A stretch of DNA of 64,000 nucleotides from an uncultured Campylobacterales bacterium (GTDB lineage Bacteria > Campylobacterota > Campylobacteria > Campylobacterales > Arcobacteraceae): contig CANLWY010000002.1 in the NCBI GenBank assembly GCA_947494995.1, positions 248,001 to 312,000 on the forward strand, in the 5' to 3' direction. Below the pieces are notes generated by a model. The model did no database searches. It was not told where the DNA came from and saw only the letters and a program-made list of their open reading frames with translations. A program made the translations under genes and the position numbers. Of this stretch, positions 8,764-18,721 are shown in pieces (position 1 is the stretch's first letter; each line of letters starts with the position of its first letter).

Positions 8764-11700
8764 ATGAACACACTAAGTAAATTATTATTTCTAATTCTGT
8801 CCTTTTCCTCTTTTTTATTTGCTGACGTTAGTTTTACACATATACATTTAAAGGATAAAGAACAAAACTTTTTAAGAAATCATCCTATTATCAATGTTGG
8901 TGTTGAAAAAGATTGGCCTCCTTTTGATTTTGTTGAAAATGGTGAATACAAAGGTGTAGCAAGAGATTATCTTGATTTAATTGCACAAAAGAGTGGATTA
9001 AAATTTAATTATGTAATAGATTCATGGGAAAACCTTCTTGAGAAATCAAAAAATGGTAAAATTGATTTACTTCCCTGTATATCAAAAACAAAAGCACGTG
9101 AAGAGTTTTTAAACTTTACAAAACCTTACATTAAAACTAGAGACTATATTTTTGTAAAGGATACAAACAAAGATATAAAATCAAAAGAAGATATTAAAAA
9201 TAAAACAGCAGCTGTAGTAAGAGGATATATAAATGCAGAAATTTTAACAAAAGAATATCCCTCTGTAAAACTTTATTATGTAAAAGATACCCTAGAAGCA
9301 ATAGATGCAATAATCACAAATAAAGCTGATTTTATGGTTGAAAACATCGCTTTATTAAACTATTTAACAAGTAAATATTCTATTTCAAATATAAGTGCAA
9401 AATTTCACTTTAATTATGAGTGGAATGAGCAATACATGGCTACTAGAAAAGATTTATCTATACTTAAAGATATTCTAGAAAGATCACTTGATTCTGTTAC
9501 AGAAGAAGAAAAAAATATAATTACTAAAAAATGGATTGAAGGAAAAGCCTTAATTGAAGCATCAAAAGGAATAATTGACTTAACAATTGCAGAAAAAGTA
9601 TACCTAGAAAATAAAAAAACAATTACAATTGCTAATGAATTTAATTGGTTTCCTTTTGATTATAATGAACAAGGAGAGGCAAAAGGTTATAGTATTGATT
9701 ATATTAAACTTGTTTTATCTAGATTAGACTTGAAACCCATATTTGTAACTGATGAATGGCCTAAACTTATGGAAAAGTTTAAAAAAGGAGAGATTGATAT
9801 CCTTCCTGTTATAAGTTATAGTAAAAAAAGAGAAGAATTTTTAAAATTTACACAATCATACTTTATACAACACTTTTCAATTGTTACAAGAACTTCAACT
9901 ACAAATATTATAAATAATGATGATTTAAAAAACAAAAAAGTAGGTATGGTTAAAACATGGAATTCTACAACAAAACTTAGAGAAAATCATCCCGAAGTAA
10001 ATGTTATTGAATTTGAAACACTTGAAGATGTATTCGATGCACTTAAGAATAATTTTATTGATGCAACTATTCAAAATACTATTTTGTCATCATATTATAT
10101 AAATAAAGACTATTATGGCGATTTAAAAATTATTAGTGACTTCAAGATTAAAGGTTTGAAAAATAGTTTATATATGGGGATTTCAAAAAATGAACATACA
10201 TTACATAATCTTTTTGAAAAAGCAATAGATAGTATTACTAAAGAAGAAAAAAAAGCCTTAAATGATAAATGGATTAATATAACAAATGAAATTGAATTTA
10301 CGCAAAAAGAGAATAATTTTATTGAAAAAGAGACTATTAGAGTTGGAACTCTTAACAAATGGGCACCAATAAGCTTCATAAATAATGACAATAAATTAGA
10401 TGGAATAGGAGTTGATTACTTTAAAGAGGTTATGAATAAAGCTAATTTAAAAGTTAAATTTCATACTTTTGATAACTTTGAAGAACTTCTAAATAAATTA
10501 AAAGCAAAAGAAATTGATATTATTTTCTCTACAAGTAAAACAAAAGATAGAGAAGATTTTTCAATATTTTCAAATACTTATCTAAAAGCACCAATAGGAA
10601 TTGCAACTTTACAAGATGAAAATTATATCTCAAATATAAATAAAATCATTGATAAAAAGATTGCTGTAGGTAAAAACTACACAGCCCATAAACTGCTTGA
10701 AGAGAAATATCCAAATATAGATTTTCTTTTTGTGAAAAATGCTAAAGAAGGATTAGAGCAAGTATCAAATTCAAATGCTTACGCATATGTTGATATTATG
10801 CCTGTACTTTCTTATCAAATAAAAACCAATGCTTTTACAAATATAAAGATTTCAGGACAAACGGGTTTAGAGTTCGAAGTAAGTTTTATGATGAGAGATG
10901 ATTATAAAATATTACAAAATATAGTTAATAAAGTTTTAAATAAAATAAGTCATGAAAAAAAAGATAGTATTTACAATAAATGGTTAGACACAAAATTTGT
11001 TAATAAAACTGACTATTCATTATTATGGAAAATTATTCTCTTCTTTATAATAGTTCTTTTTTTTATTATATATAAAAATAGACAATTAGTGCAATATCAA
11101 AAAAAACTAAAACTTGCAAATGAAAAATCTGAAAACTCGGTAAGAAACTTCAAAAAAGTAATTGATTTAAATATTGCTGGAATTTTAATTATTAGAGATA
11201 AAAAAATCAAAGAATTAAATAGTGAAACCTTAAAAATACTTGGATACTCAACAAAAAGTGAACTAATAGGAAATGATATATCAAAAGTTTTCAAGGCAGA
11301 AGATATTGAAAATTTATGCTCACATTTATCTACTATACAATCGTATGAAATAAGTGCTATTTCAAAAAAGAATAGTGAGATACCAGTTCTTTTAAAAGGT
11401 CAAACTATAGATTTCGATAATAAACCTTCACACTTAATCTCAATAGTAAATCTAACTGAACTAAAAAATAAAGAAGAAATAATGTTACAACAGTCTAAAA
11501 TGGCAAGTCTAGGAGAAATGATTGGAAATATTGCCCATCAATGGAGACAACCATTAAGTTCAATATCAACAGCTGCTTCAGGATTAAGATTACAAAAAGA
11601 GTTTGATCAGCTAACAGATGAAACTTTTTATGATTCACTTGACAAAATTACTGAAACTACTCAATTTTTATCTCAAACCATAGATGATTTTAAAAACTAT

Positions 11701-12183
11701 ATTAAAGATAATAAAGTAAGAAAAGAGTTTAATATAGCTCGTTCTATAGAAAAGGTTTTATCAATTATGAAAGCTTCTTTTGTGAATGGGTTTATCACTG
11801 TAGAGAAAAATTTAGAAAATGTCATAATAGATAATTTTGAAAATGAACTTAATCAAGTCTTATTAAATATTTTATCTAATTCAAAAGATGCCTTAAAAAA
11901 TATAAAAGAAGATGAAAGATATATCAATATTAAAGCATATAAAAAAGAGGAAAATATATTTATAGAAATAGTTGATAATGGTGGAGGTATAGAAAAAGAG
12001 ATTTTAAGTAAAGTTTTTGAACCTTATTTTACAACTAAACACCAATCACAAGGTACTGGACTAGGACTTTATATGACACATAATATTTTAACTGATAGTA
12101 TTGGTGGAAATATAACTATAGAAAATTGTAGTTTTAATGATTATGAAAAATGTACAAAAGTTACGATAATAATTCCTATATAA
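8764..12183 (+). CDS. Hybrid-type sensor kinase with three tandem periplasmic SBP domains
   Basis: 1139 residues from ATG 8764 (AAGG 8 bases upstream); the frame is open further 5' but that part would overlap dnaJ and lacks the signal peptide position. A signal peptide (MNTLSKLLFLILSFSSFLFA) is followed by three family-3 solute-binding domains starting near residues 30, 278 and 515; each opens with an I.VG/IA...W.PF/I-type strand. A membrane helix lies at about 752-772, then a PAS domain, the H-box IAHQWRQPL near residue 923, and HATPase motifs DNGGGIE and GTGLGLYMT. BvgS/EvgS-type kinases have two such domains. Ligands are probably amino acids or other small polar compounds. No cognate regulator is adjacent. 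Confidence 0.87.
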   Translation: MNTLSKLLFLILSFSSFLFADVSFTHIHLKDKEQNFLRNHPIINVGVEKDWPPFDFVENGEYKGVARDYLDLIAQKSGLKFNYVIDSWENLLEKSKNGKIDLLPCISKTKAREEFLNFTKPYIKTRDYIFVKDTNKDIKSKEDIKNKTAAVVRGYINAEILTKEYPSVKLYYVKDTLEAIDAIITNKADFMVENIALLNYLTSKYSISNISAKFHFNYEWNEQYMATRKDLSILKDILERSLDSVTEEEKNIITKKWIEGKALIEASKGIIDLTIAEKVYLENKKTITIANEFNWFPFDYNEQGEAKGYSIDYIKLVLSRLDLKPIFVTDEWPKLMEKFKKGEIDILPVISYSKKREEFLKFTQSYFIQHFSIVTRTSTTNIINNDDLKNKKVGMVKTWNSTTKLRENHPEVNVIEFETLEDVFDALKNNFIDATIQNTILSSYYINKDYYGDLKIISDFKIKGLKNSLYMGISKNEHTLHNLFEKAIDSITKEEKKALNDKWINITNEIEFTQKENNFIEKETIRVGTLNKWAPISFINNDNKLDGIGVDYFKEVMNKANLKVKFHTFDNFEELLNKLKAKEIDIIFSTSKTKDREDFSIFSNTYLKAPIGIATLQDENYISNINKIIDKKIAVGKNYTAHKLLEEKYPNIDFLFVKNAKEGLEQVSNSNAYAYVDIMPVLSYQIKTNAFTNIKISGQTGLEFEVSFMMRDDYKILQNIVNKVLNKISHEKKDSIYNKWLDTKFVNKTDYSLLWKIILFFIIVLFFIIYKNRQLVQYQKKLKLANEKSENSVRNFKKVIDLNIAGILIIRDKKIKELNSETLKILGYSTKSELIGNDISKVFKAEDIENLCSHLSTIQSYEISAISKKNSEIPVLLKGQTIDFDNKPSHLISIVNLTELKNKEEIMLQQSKMASLGEMIGNIAHQWRQPLSSISTAASGLRLQKEFDQLTDETFYDSLDKITETTQFLSQTIDDFKNYIKDNKVRKEFNIARSIEKVLSIMKASFVNGFITVEKNLENVIIDNFENELNQVLLNILSNSKDALKNIKEDERYINIKAYKKEENIFIEIVDNGGGIEKEILSKVFEPYFTTKHQSQGTGLGLYMTHNILTDSIGGNITIENCSFNDYEKCTKVTIIIPI

Positions 12184-12296
12184 ATTAGAAAAGCTTTCAA
12201 TCTTTAGTTTTATTTAACAACTTATAGAATATAATTTTTCCAAATTTATAAGAAATTCTAATTATAAAATAAGTATTACAAGAAGGGGAGACTTAT

Positions 12297-13514
12297 ATGT
12301 CAAATTATTTAGAAAATCATCCAAACGAAGATGGTTACTTTGGTAAATTTGGAGGTTCTTTTATTCCTCCTATGCTAGAAAAGCCTTTTGCAGATATTAC
12401 AAAAGCATATAATGAAATAAAAAACTCAAAAGAGTTTATTGAAGAGTTAAAGTATGTACGAAAACATTATCAAGGAAGACCTACACCTATCTCTTTTGCA
12501 AAAAACCTAACAGAATATTGTGGTGGAGCAAAAATATATTTAAAAAGAGAAGACTTAAATCACTCAGGAGCACATAAACTAAACCATTGTATGGCAGAGG
12601 TTATTTTAGCAAAACATATGGGATTTAAAAAAGTTATTGCTGAAACTGGTGCAGGACAACATGGTGTGGCACTAGCTACAGCTGCTGCTTATTTTGGATT
12701 AGAGTGTGAAATTCATATGGGAGAAGTTGATATTGAAAAAGAGCATCCAAATGTAGTAAGAATGAAAATTTTAGGTGCAAAAGTAATTCCCGCTACACAT
12801 GGACTTAAAACATTAAAAGAGGCTGTAGACTCAGCTTTTGAAAGCTATGTATCACAAGCAGATTCAGCAATATATTGTATAGGTTCTGTTGTAGGACCAC
12901 ACCCCTTCCCAATGATGGTAAGAGACTTCCAAAGTGTAATAGGCTTTGAATCAAAAGAGCAATTTTCTGAACATGAAGAAGGTGCACTTCCAGATAATAT
13001 AGTTGCATGTGTTGGTGGAGGTTCAAATGCCATGGGTATTTTCTCAGCATTTATTGATGAAGAAGATGTAAATCTATATGGTGTTGAGCCAATGGGTATT
13101 GGAGAAGAACTAGGAAGTCATGCCGCAACTCTAACTTATGGTGAAGAAGGAGTGATGCATGGGTTTAACTCTATTATGTTAAAAGATGAAAAAGGAGAAC
13201 CAGCTCCTGTATACTCAATTGGTTCGGGTATTGATTATCCATCAGTAGGACCAGAACAAGCACATTTAAAAGATATTGGAAGAACTCAAGTTGGCCTTTG
13301 TAATGATCAAGAGGCAGTTGATGCTTTTTATAAATTATCTCAACTTGAAGGTATTATCCCAGCACTTGAATCTGCTCATGCAGTTGGATTTGCAATGAAA
13401 CTAGCTAAAACATTACCTAAAGATAAAACTATACTAGTAAACCTTTCAGGAAGAGGTGATAAAGATATTGATTTTGTAGTAGAAAACCACCCTATTCCAA
13501 ATGCAAGATTTTAA
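12297..13514 (+). CDS. trpB: Tryptophan synthase beta chain
   Basis: 405 residues, full length for TrpB1-type enzymes. It joins indole with serine to give tryptophan using PLP. The PLP lysine lies in SGAHKLNHC, the glutamate region in AETGAGQHG, and the phosphate loop in [10 protein letters not shown]. Other trp genes are absent here, so trpB stands alone, with its own strong ribosome site (GGGGAG) and a perfect terminator hairpin. It could be the second TrpB copy, working as an indole-salvage or serine-deaminating enzyme, or simply a dispersed trp gene; the rest of the genome would decide. Confidence 0.93.
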   Translation: MSNYLENHPNEDGYFGKFGGSFIPPMLEKPFADITKAYNEIKNSKEFIEELKYVRKHYQGRPTPISFAKNLTEYCGGAKIYLKREDLNHSGAHKLNHCMAEVILAKHMGFKKVIAETGAGQHGVALATAAAYFGLECEIHMGEVDIEKEHPNVVRMKILGAKVIPATHGLKTLKEAVDSAFESYVSQADSAIYCIGSVVGPHPFPMMVRDFQSVIGFESKEQFSEHEEGALPDNIVACVGGGSNAMGIFSAFIDEEDVNLYGVEPMGIGEELGSHAATLTYGEEGVMHGFNSIMLKDEKGEPAPVYSIGSGIDYPSVGPEQAHLKDIGRTQVGLCNDQEAVDAFYKLSQLEGIIPALESAHAVGFAMKLAKTLPKDKTILVNLSGRGDKDIDFVVENHPIPNARF

Positions 13515-13541
13515 GATAAAAGAGGTCTTACCTCTTTTATC
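13515..13541. terminator. Bidirectional terminator between trpB and 13537 gene
   Basis: A perfect 12-bp stem (13515-13526 with 13530-13541), loop CTT, begins directly after the trpB stop. Its 3' arm includes the stop codon of the convergent gene (13537-13539). Confidence 0.75.
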
Positions 13542-14214
13542 TATATTGATTTAATAAACCTCTTTCAAAAGATTTGCTATCTTCATATTTATAAATAAGC
13601 TCTTGGTACTTTAAACTATAATCATTATATAAAAATGAGTAGTCATCATCTTTATTTTTATATCTTCCATATAAATCCCTTGAACTATTTGATATTGCAG
13701 ATAAGAAATTAAATGAATTTACTTCTAAAAGAATTTCATTTAAATACTCTTGTGGGATTACATCTGTAACTTTGCCTATTTTACTTAATTCATATCTTTT
13801 TGACACAGAAGAGTGCAAAAGTTCTGAAAGAGAACGATTTTTATTAGATATTGAATTAAGGAAATTATGTTTATCTTCATAAGTTTCATATAAATAACTA
13901 TTCTGCATACTGAAATTTAGACCTAGAACTGTATTAAATAAAGCTTGACCTAAATGATCATCTTCTGTAAACATTGTCGCAAGTCTTAAGTTTTTTGCTT
14001 TTTCTTTATCTTCAATTGTTAAAAATAGAGTTTCTATCTCCTCAAAACTTATTCCTTTTATATTTTCATAAGTAAAAGAAGCCGTTCTACTCTTAGAGCC
14101 ATCTATTTTTGTATCAATCAATGAGTTTATAAAGGGGTCATCGTCAAACTTTTCCTTTATTTTGGTATTTACTTGACTCTTTAATAATAGTTCATCTATA
14201 TTTGAAGTTAACAT
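13537..14214 (-). CDS. Hypothetical cytoplasmic protein
   Basis: About 225 residues, acidic and helical, no signal peptide or membrane segment, and no motif I recognise. The middle contains a region rich in aromatic and acidic residues (LNFSMQNSYLYETYEDKHNF). ATG 14214 is chosen over TTG 14220 because AAAGG sits 7 bases upstream of it. It lies 15 bases after the DUF455 gene on the same strand, so the two are probably cotranscribed; this is the only context clue. Confidence 0.6.
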   Translation of the reverse strand: MLTSNIDELLLKSQVNTKIKEKFDDDPFINSLIDTKIDGSKSRTASFTYENIKGISFEEIETLFLTIEDKEKAKNLRLATMFTEDDHLGQALFNTVLGLNFSMQNSYLYETYEDKHNFLNSISNKNRSLSELLHSSVSKRYELSKIGKVTDVIPQEYLNEILLEVNSFNFLSAISNSSRDLYGRYKNKDDDYSFLYNDYSLKYQELIYKYEDSKSFERGLLNQYR

Positions 14215-14229
14215 GATCAAACCTTTCTA

Positions 14230-15048
14230 TTAATTACAATCCTTTTGTTTAGATAAAAACTTTAATTCATCACAAGAAAATCCTGCTTGTTTTCTTGCTT
14301 CAAAATTTATATCATATCTTTTTTTTGTACTTCCGGGGTATATCTTTTCAAGAATTTCAAGATAAGTAGTTTCTGGTTCTAACTTTAAATTATCGCATTC
14401 ATATTTAAACCACCTATCACCCTTTGTTACATGGTCAATTTCTTCTTCTAAAATAGTATTTAAAGCCTTAAGAATTTTTTTATTAAATTCATCTGGATTA
14501 GAATTTAATTTATCCATAATTTTTGGATTCTGTTCTAAGCCATTTGCTTCTAAATATCTAGGAACAACAGCCATTCTAGACAATAAATCTGGAGTTTTTT
14601 TCATAGCTTCAAAAAGATTTGTATGAACTTCAATATCTCCATAAAAAGAGTCTAGTTCATGCAAAAGCTTTTCAATCATTTCAAAATGTCTTACTTCATC
14701 ATTTGCAACTTCTAACCAATCTTCATAATATTTTTTTGGCATATTCTGAAACCTTAAAGCAGCATCTAAAGCCAAATCTATAGCAGAATATTCAATATGA
14801 GCAATTGTATGTAATAAATTTACTTTGCCCTCTTTTGTATTTACATATTTTCTTTTATTTATTTTTTGAGGAGGAACAATTTTTAATACGTTTTCATATG
14901 AAGGTTCAATCATTTCATAGGGTAAATAATTCTCTTCAAAAGTAAGATTTTCATCTAGAAAATGGGTATAAAACTCTTTAAATTTTTTAACTTTTTCTTT
15001 TGGTTGTGACACTTTTATGACTTTTTCCAATAAATAATAATAATTCAT
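14230..15048 (-). CDS. DUF455 family ferritin-like protein
   Basis: 272 residues from ATG 15048, which has GGAAGG immediately upstream; the open frame continues 5' but that part overlaps the divergent hydrolase gene and looks non-coding. Two ferritin-like iron-binding helix pairs are visible: HIEYSAIDLALDA with DEVRHFEMIEKLL, and EEEIDHVTKGDRW, giving the ExxH-type carboxylate/histidine ligands of a di-iron site. DUF455 proteins are uncharacterised four-helix-bundle proteins, thought to be tRNA-modifying-monooxygenase-like or metal-binding. Paired with the unknown gene downstream. Confidence 0.8.
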   Translation of the reverse strand: MNYYYLLEKVIKVSQPKEKVKKFKEFYTHFLDENLTFEENYLPYEMIEPSYENVLKIVPPQKINKRKYVNTKEGKVNLLHTIAHIEYSAIDLALDAALRFQNMPKKYYEDWLEVANDEVRHFEMIEKLLHELDSFYGDIEVHTNLFEAMKKTPDLLSRMAVVPRYLEANGLEQNPKIMDKLNSNPDEFNKKILKALNTILEEEIDHVTKGDRWFKYECDNLKLEPETTYLEILEKIYPGSTKKRYDINFEARKQAGFSCDELKFLSKQKDCN

Positions 15049-15120
15049 AACCTTCCTTACAGCTGATATTTTATATACTATAATAACTAATTGATTATTA
15101 AAACTAATAGGGAAAATTAT

Positions 15121-15714
15121 ATGAGTATAAAAATACAACCAATGGGAGATTATCAAACAAATTGTTATATTGTAACAGTAGATAATAAAGATTTTATTAT
15201 TGATCCTGGCGTTGGAGCAACGAGATGGGTTAAACATAATGTAAAAAATCCTGTTGCCATATTAAATACACATGGACACTTTGATCATGTTTGGTCAAAC
15301 AAAGAAGTAAGTGATGATTTAAATCTTAAAATATATACACCTAAAGATGATAATTTTATGTTAGAAAAAGATCCTTATGGCTTTGGAATGACACCATCAT
15401 ATGCTGATGTTCTAGTGGAACATGACCAAGAGTTCGATTTTGATGGAGTTAAAGTTAAATTTCACTTTTTCCCAGGTCACACTCCTGGTTGTTCTGCAAT
15501 TGAAATTGGAGATAACTTATTTTCAGGAGACTTCATATTTAGTGGATCAATAGGACGAACAGATTTTCCTTTTTCTAGTCCTGAAAATATGAAAAAAAGT
15601 ATCGATAAAATTTTAGCATGGGATAAAAATATTAGAATATATCCTGGACATGGACCATCAACTACTTTAAATGCAGAAAGGTCATCTTTAGAGAACTGGA
15701 AAAACTATTTATAG
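15121..15714 (+). CDS. Metallo-beta-lactamase-fold hydrolase (glyoxalase II-like)
   Basis: 197 residues from ATG 15121. The signature NTHGHFDHVW (HxHxDH) is followed by FFPGHTPG, SGDFIFSG and YPGHGPST, which complete the dinuclear metal site of the glyoxalase II branch. Such enzymes hydrolyse thioesters such as S-lactoylglutathione or related small substrates. It lies 8 bases upstream of the first of two GGDEF genes and is probably cotranscribed with them, with no obvious functional link. The substrate is unknown. Confidence 0.88.
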   Translation: MSIKIQPMGDYQTNCYIVTVDNKDFIIDPGVGATRWVKHNVKNPVAILNTHGHFDHVWSNKEVSDDLNLKIYTPKDDNFMLEKDPYGFGMTPSYADVLVEHDQEFDFDGVKVKFHFFPGHTPGCSAIEIGDNLFSGDFIFSGSIGRTDFPFSSPENMKKSIDKILAWDKNIRIYPGHGPSTTLNAERSSLENWKNYL

Positions 15715-15722
15715 GTTTATAT

Positions 15723-16631
15723 ATGAATGAATTAACAAATTTCAATACATATAACTTTCAAACTATAGTTGCATTAAATGACCATTTAATTGGAATAAAA
15801 AACCTTGATGGTATTTTTGAATATCTATCTTCTTATTTAAAAAAAGATTTTGCAATAGATAAAATATCTATTACAATTAGAAATAATACAATTTTCAAAA
15901 ATTTTGAAGATGAAAAAGATTTAAAAGAAAAAAACTTCTCAGTACTTTTAAATGATAAAGATGAGCTTGTTATAAGAATCTTTTTTTATATAAGAGAAGA
16001 AGAAAATATCAACTCTTGTTTTCAATTAATTAAAACAACATTCAAACTTATCTCTCAAACAGTATTTAATAAATATTTAGAGTTTAAAATTTTTGACATG
16101 ACTTTAAAAGACTCTCTTACTGGTCTTTATAATAGACAGTATATTGATGAATACTTAAAAACGACCCTTCCTTTATCACAAAGAGAAGATAAAAAAATTG
16201 CTTTTTTAAAAGTAGGTATTGATCATTTTAAAGCAGTTATCGATGAGTTTGATTATGCAATTGGAGACAAAGTTCTAAAAGTACTTGCAAAAAGTTTAGA
16301 AGAGACAGTTAGAAACTCAGATATAGTTGCAAGAATTGAATCAGATGAATTCTTAGTAATACTTCATAACATTTCTAATGAAAATAATGCTATAATAGTT
16401 GCAGATAAAATAATAAATAATTTTAAAGATGTAAAAGTTGTTGTTAATGAAGAGACAAATCAAACTCTTATGAAAACAATCTGCACAGGAATATCAATAT
16501 ATCCTGACGATGCAGATAAGATTGATGAAATCTTCAGGTCTTCAGACATAGCTTTATATGAAGCTAAAAACAAAGGTAGAGGTCAACTCTTTAAGTTTAA
16601 AAAAGAGGATGACACTATTGAATTATTTTAA
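15723..16631 (+). CDS. GGDEF-domain protein with degenerate active site (ESDEF)
   Basis: 302 residues. An N-terminal sensory region of about 125 residues is followed by a GGDEF fold (DSLTGLYNRQYID, GIDHFKAVIDEFDYAIGD). The catalytic signature reads ARIESDEF: both glycines are replaced, so cyclase activity is doubtful. The next gene is a paralogue with the same architecture and the same C-terminal ending (SDIALYEAKNKGR). An inactive member could pair with the other as a regulatory partner or bind GTP or c-di-GMP. Eight bases separate it from both neighbours. Confidence 0.82.
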   Translation: MNELTNFNTYNFQTIVALNDHLIGIKNLDGIFEYLSSYLKKDFAIDKISITIRNNTIFKNFEDEKDLKEKNFSVLLNDKDELVIRIFFYIREEENINSCFQLIKTTFKLISQTVFNKYLEFKIFDMTLKDSLTGLYNRQYIDEYLKTTLPLSQREDKKIAFLKVGIDHFKAVIDEFDYAIGDKVLKVLAKSLEETVRNSDIVARIESDEFLVILHNISNENNAIIVADKIINNFKDVKVVVNEETNQTLMKTICTGISIYPDDADKIDEIFRSSDIALYEAKNKGRGQLFKFKKEDDTIELF

Positions 16632-16639
16632 GGTATAGT

Positions 16640-17614
16640 ATGAAAAATAATATTCTAGAACTTATCAAAGAATCTGCAAATAATAAAGATGCCTATATAG
16701 CATTAGAAAAAATCTACAAATTATATGACCAATTACAATACTCATCAAATATAAAACAGATGGCAGAAGATATTTACCTTTGGTTGCATACAAATTTTAA
16801 TGTAGACAATGTAACTTTTGCACTTTTTGATATAGAAAGAAATAGTAGAGAAAATGTATTTATAGAAGGTGATGAGTTTTATTTAGATGATAATTTATCA
16901 TTCTTTTTTATTGTTAATACCCATACAAACTTAAATGCTATAGTATCTTTTAGTGCAACATCAAAAGTTCACTATGAAATACTTTCAGATCAATATAATA
17001 TTATAGAAGCTGCATTATTTCAGATTTCACCTATTCTTCAAAATGGGATAATCAAAAAGAACTTTATTGAATCCCTATCATTGGATTCTGTAACAAAAGT
17101 TTATAACAGACACTACTTAATTGAAAACTTAAATAAACAAATCTCTTTATCAAAAAAAGAGTATAAAAATATTTATTTTTTAATGATAGGTATAGATCAT
17201 TTTAAAGCAGTTGTTGATGAATTTGATCACGATATTGGGGATCAAGTCTTAGTTGAACTTGCAAAAGTTATACATACAAATATCTCTGAGTTTGATATGG
17301 TAGCAAGATTATCAGGAGATGAGTTTTTAATCTCCATGTTAAGCTCCAATAATGAAGCAGAAATAGAGAAAATTGCAAAAAATATTATAGAAGATTTTTC
17401 AAAAGTCAAGGTACAAGTGCATGAAGATGGTCATACTTTACAAAAAACCATTTGTATTGGGATCGATGTTTATGAAACATATAATAGTGAAGATACTATT
17501 GATAAGACAATAAAAAACTCTGACATTGCTCTATATGAAGCAAAAAACAAAGGAAGAAGTGAACTCTTCAAATATAAAGATTTAAGTGCTGAAGATACAA
17601 TAGATTTATTTTAA
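16640..17614 (+). CDS. GGDEF-domain protein (SGDEF variant)
   Basis: 324 residues, paralogous to the preceding gene. The N-terminal ~160 residues look GAF-like or otherwise sensory, without membrane spans. The GGDEF domain has DSVTKVYNRHYLI, GIDHFKAVVDEFDHDIGD and the signature ARLSGDEF; SGDEF variants can be active in some families, so this is the more likely catalyst of the pair. It ends three bases from the convergent cmoB with no terminator hairpin between them. Confidence 0.83.
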   Translation: MKNNILELIKESANNKDAYIALEKIYKLYDQLQYSSNIKQMAEDIYLWLHTNFNVDNVTFALFDIERNSRENVFIEGDEFYLDDNLSFFFIVNTHTNLNAIVSFSATSKVHYEILSDQYNIIEAALFQISPILQNGIIKKNFIESLSLDSVTKVYNRHYLIENLNKQISLSKKEYKNIYFLMIGIDHFKAVVDEFDHDIGDQVLVELAKVIHTNISEFDMVARLSGDEFLISMLSSNNEAEIEKIAKNIIEDFSKVKVQVHEDGHTLQKTICIGIDVYETYNSEDTIDKTIKNSDIALYEAKNKGRSELFKYKDLSAEDTIDLF

Positions 17615-17617
17615 AAC

Positions 17618-18532
17618 CTATTGTATTTTTCTAGCTTTCATATAAACTCTTTTTGGAGCAGGATATCCCTCAATAGTTTTACTATTATCTTCTGGATCTA
17701 AAAAATCCTCTAAGCTTTGATCAAAAGACCACGGTGTTTTTCTTTGTTCTTCATTAGTAGTTGTTGTTGTAGCGATTACTTCAATATTTTCAAAACCTGC
17801 CCTACTTAACCAATTTTCTAAGGCTTTAATTGTTGGTATAAAATAAATATTTGGAATTTTTGAATATCTTTTGTTTGGTGTTAAACAAATTTCTTCTTCC
17901 CCATCAATCATAAAAGTATCTATCAAGATTTCACCTTTTGAATTAAGTCCACGTGCTAATGATTTTAAAGTACCTACGGGATCTGGTCTATGATATAAAA
18001 CACCTAACATAAAAATAAAATCAAACTTGTGATTATAATACTCTAGATGTTCAACCCCTAGCATTTCATAGATTATCTCTGATTTTACAAAATGATTTAC
18101 AAATTCAAATTGATGTAAAGTTAAAGGTGATGGATCAAAACCAATTAATCTTTTTGGTTTGTCCTCAAGCATTCTAAACATATAGTATCCATTATTGCAC
18201 CCTATATCTGCTACAACTTTATCTTTAAGGTTAAAATGTGGTCTTATAAGATTATATTTAATATTACTTTGCCACTCTGAATCAATCTGTAATCCAAATA
18301 TATTAAAAGGACCTTTTCTCCATGGAATTAACTTTTTGGCAGTCTCTTCAATTAATGCATATTCTTGATCTGTTAAATTCTCACGACATCCTATTGTAAA
18401 CCAATCACCATAATCAACTTTTAAATTTGCTTTTTCTAAATCAAATATTTTTTGTAATTGATTATACCAAGGTTCAACATTTTTCCAAGACCTACAGTCA
18501 TCTTTTTTCTTTTTTAATTCTTCTAGTTCCAT
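17618..18532 (-). CDS. cmoB: tRNA U34 carboxymethyltransferase CmoB
   Basis: 304 residues. The methyltransferase core (VADIGCNNGYYMFRM for cofactor binding, FDFIFMLGVLYHRPDPVGTLK) and the substrate-side motif IPWRKGPFNIFG are characteristic of CmoB, which transfers a carboxymethyl group from carboxy-SAM to 5-hydroxyuridine at tRNA position 34, giving cmo5U. It normally works with CmoA, which is not in this window. Single gene, tail-to-tail with the GGDEF gene and divergent from ccsBA. Confidence 0.93.
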   Translation of the reverse strand: MELEELKKKKDDCRSWKNVEPWYNQLQKIFDLEKANLKVDYGDWFTIGCRENLTDQEYALIEETAKKLIPWRKGPFNIFGLQIDSEWQSNIKYNLIRPHFNLKDKVVADIGCNNGYYMFRMLEDKPKRLIGFDPSPLTLHQFEFVNHFVKSEIIYEMLGVEHLEYYNHKFDFIFMLGVLYHRPDPVGTLKSLARGLNSKGEILIDTFMIDGEEEICLTPNKRYSKIPNIYFIPTIKALENWLSRAGFENIEVIATTTTTNEEQRKTPWSFDQSLEDFLDPEDNSKTIEGYPAPKRVYMKARKIQ

Positions 18533-18574
18533 AAATGCAATTATAATGACTATTTATTAAAAAAAAGGTTTTAA

Positions 18575-18588
18575 ATGATTTCAATCAA
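18575..18588. promoter_or_regulatory. FNR/CRP-like box upstream of cmoB/ccsBA
   Basis: ATGATTTCAATCAA matches TTGAT-N4-ATCAA at nine of ten positions. It lies about 43 bases before the cmoB start and about 134 before the ccsBA start. A better match is found between the divergent cytochrome operons at 29097. Confidence 0.35.
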
Positions 18589-18721
18589 GGAATTAATAAA
18601 TTTTTTTAATTAAAATTTAAAAACTATATGAATTTGTATTCATCGTGAAGAAAACTACACGTAAAGTTCATATATAAAAAGTATAATCTAAAAATTTTTC
18701 TTTATACAAAAAGGATATGAA

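Noticed and set aside
15049-15237. N-terminal extension of the DUF455 protein
   Set aside because: The stretch is low-complexity, overlaps the divergent hydrolase gene and lies before a strong GGAAGG site at ATG 15048.
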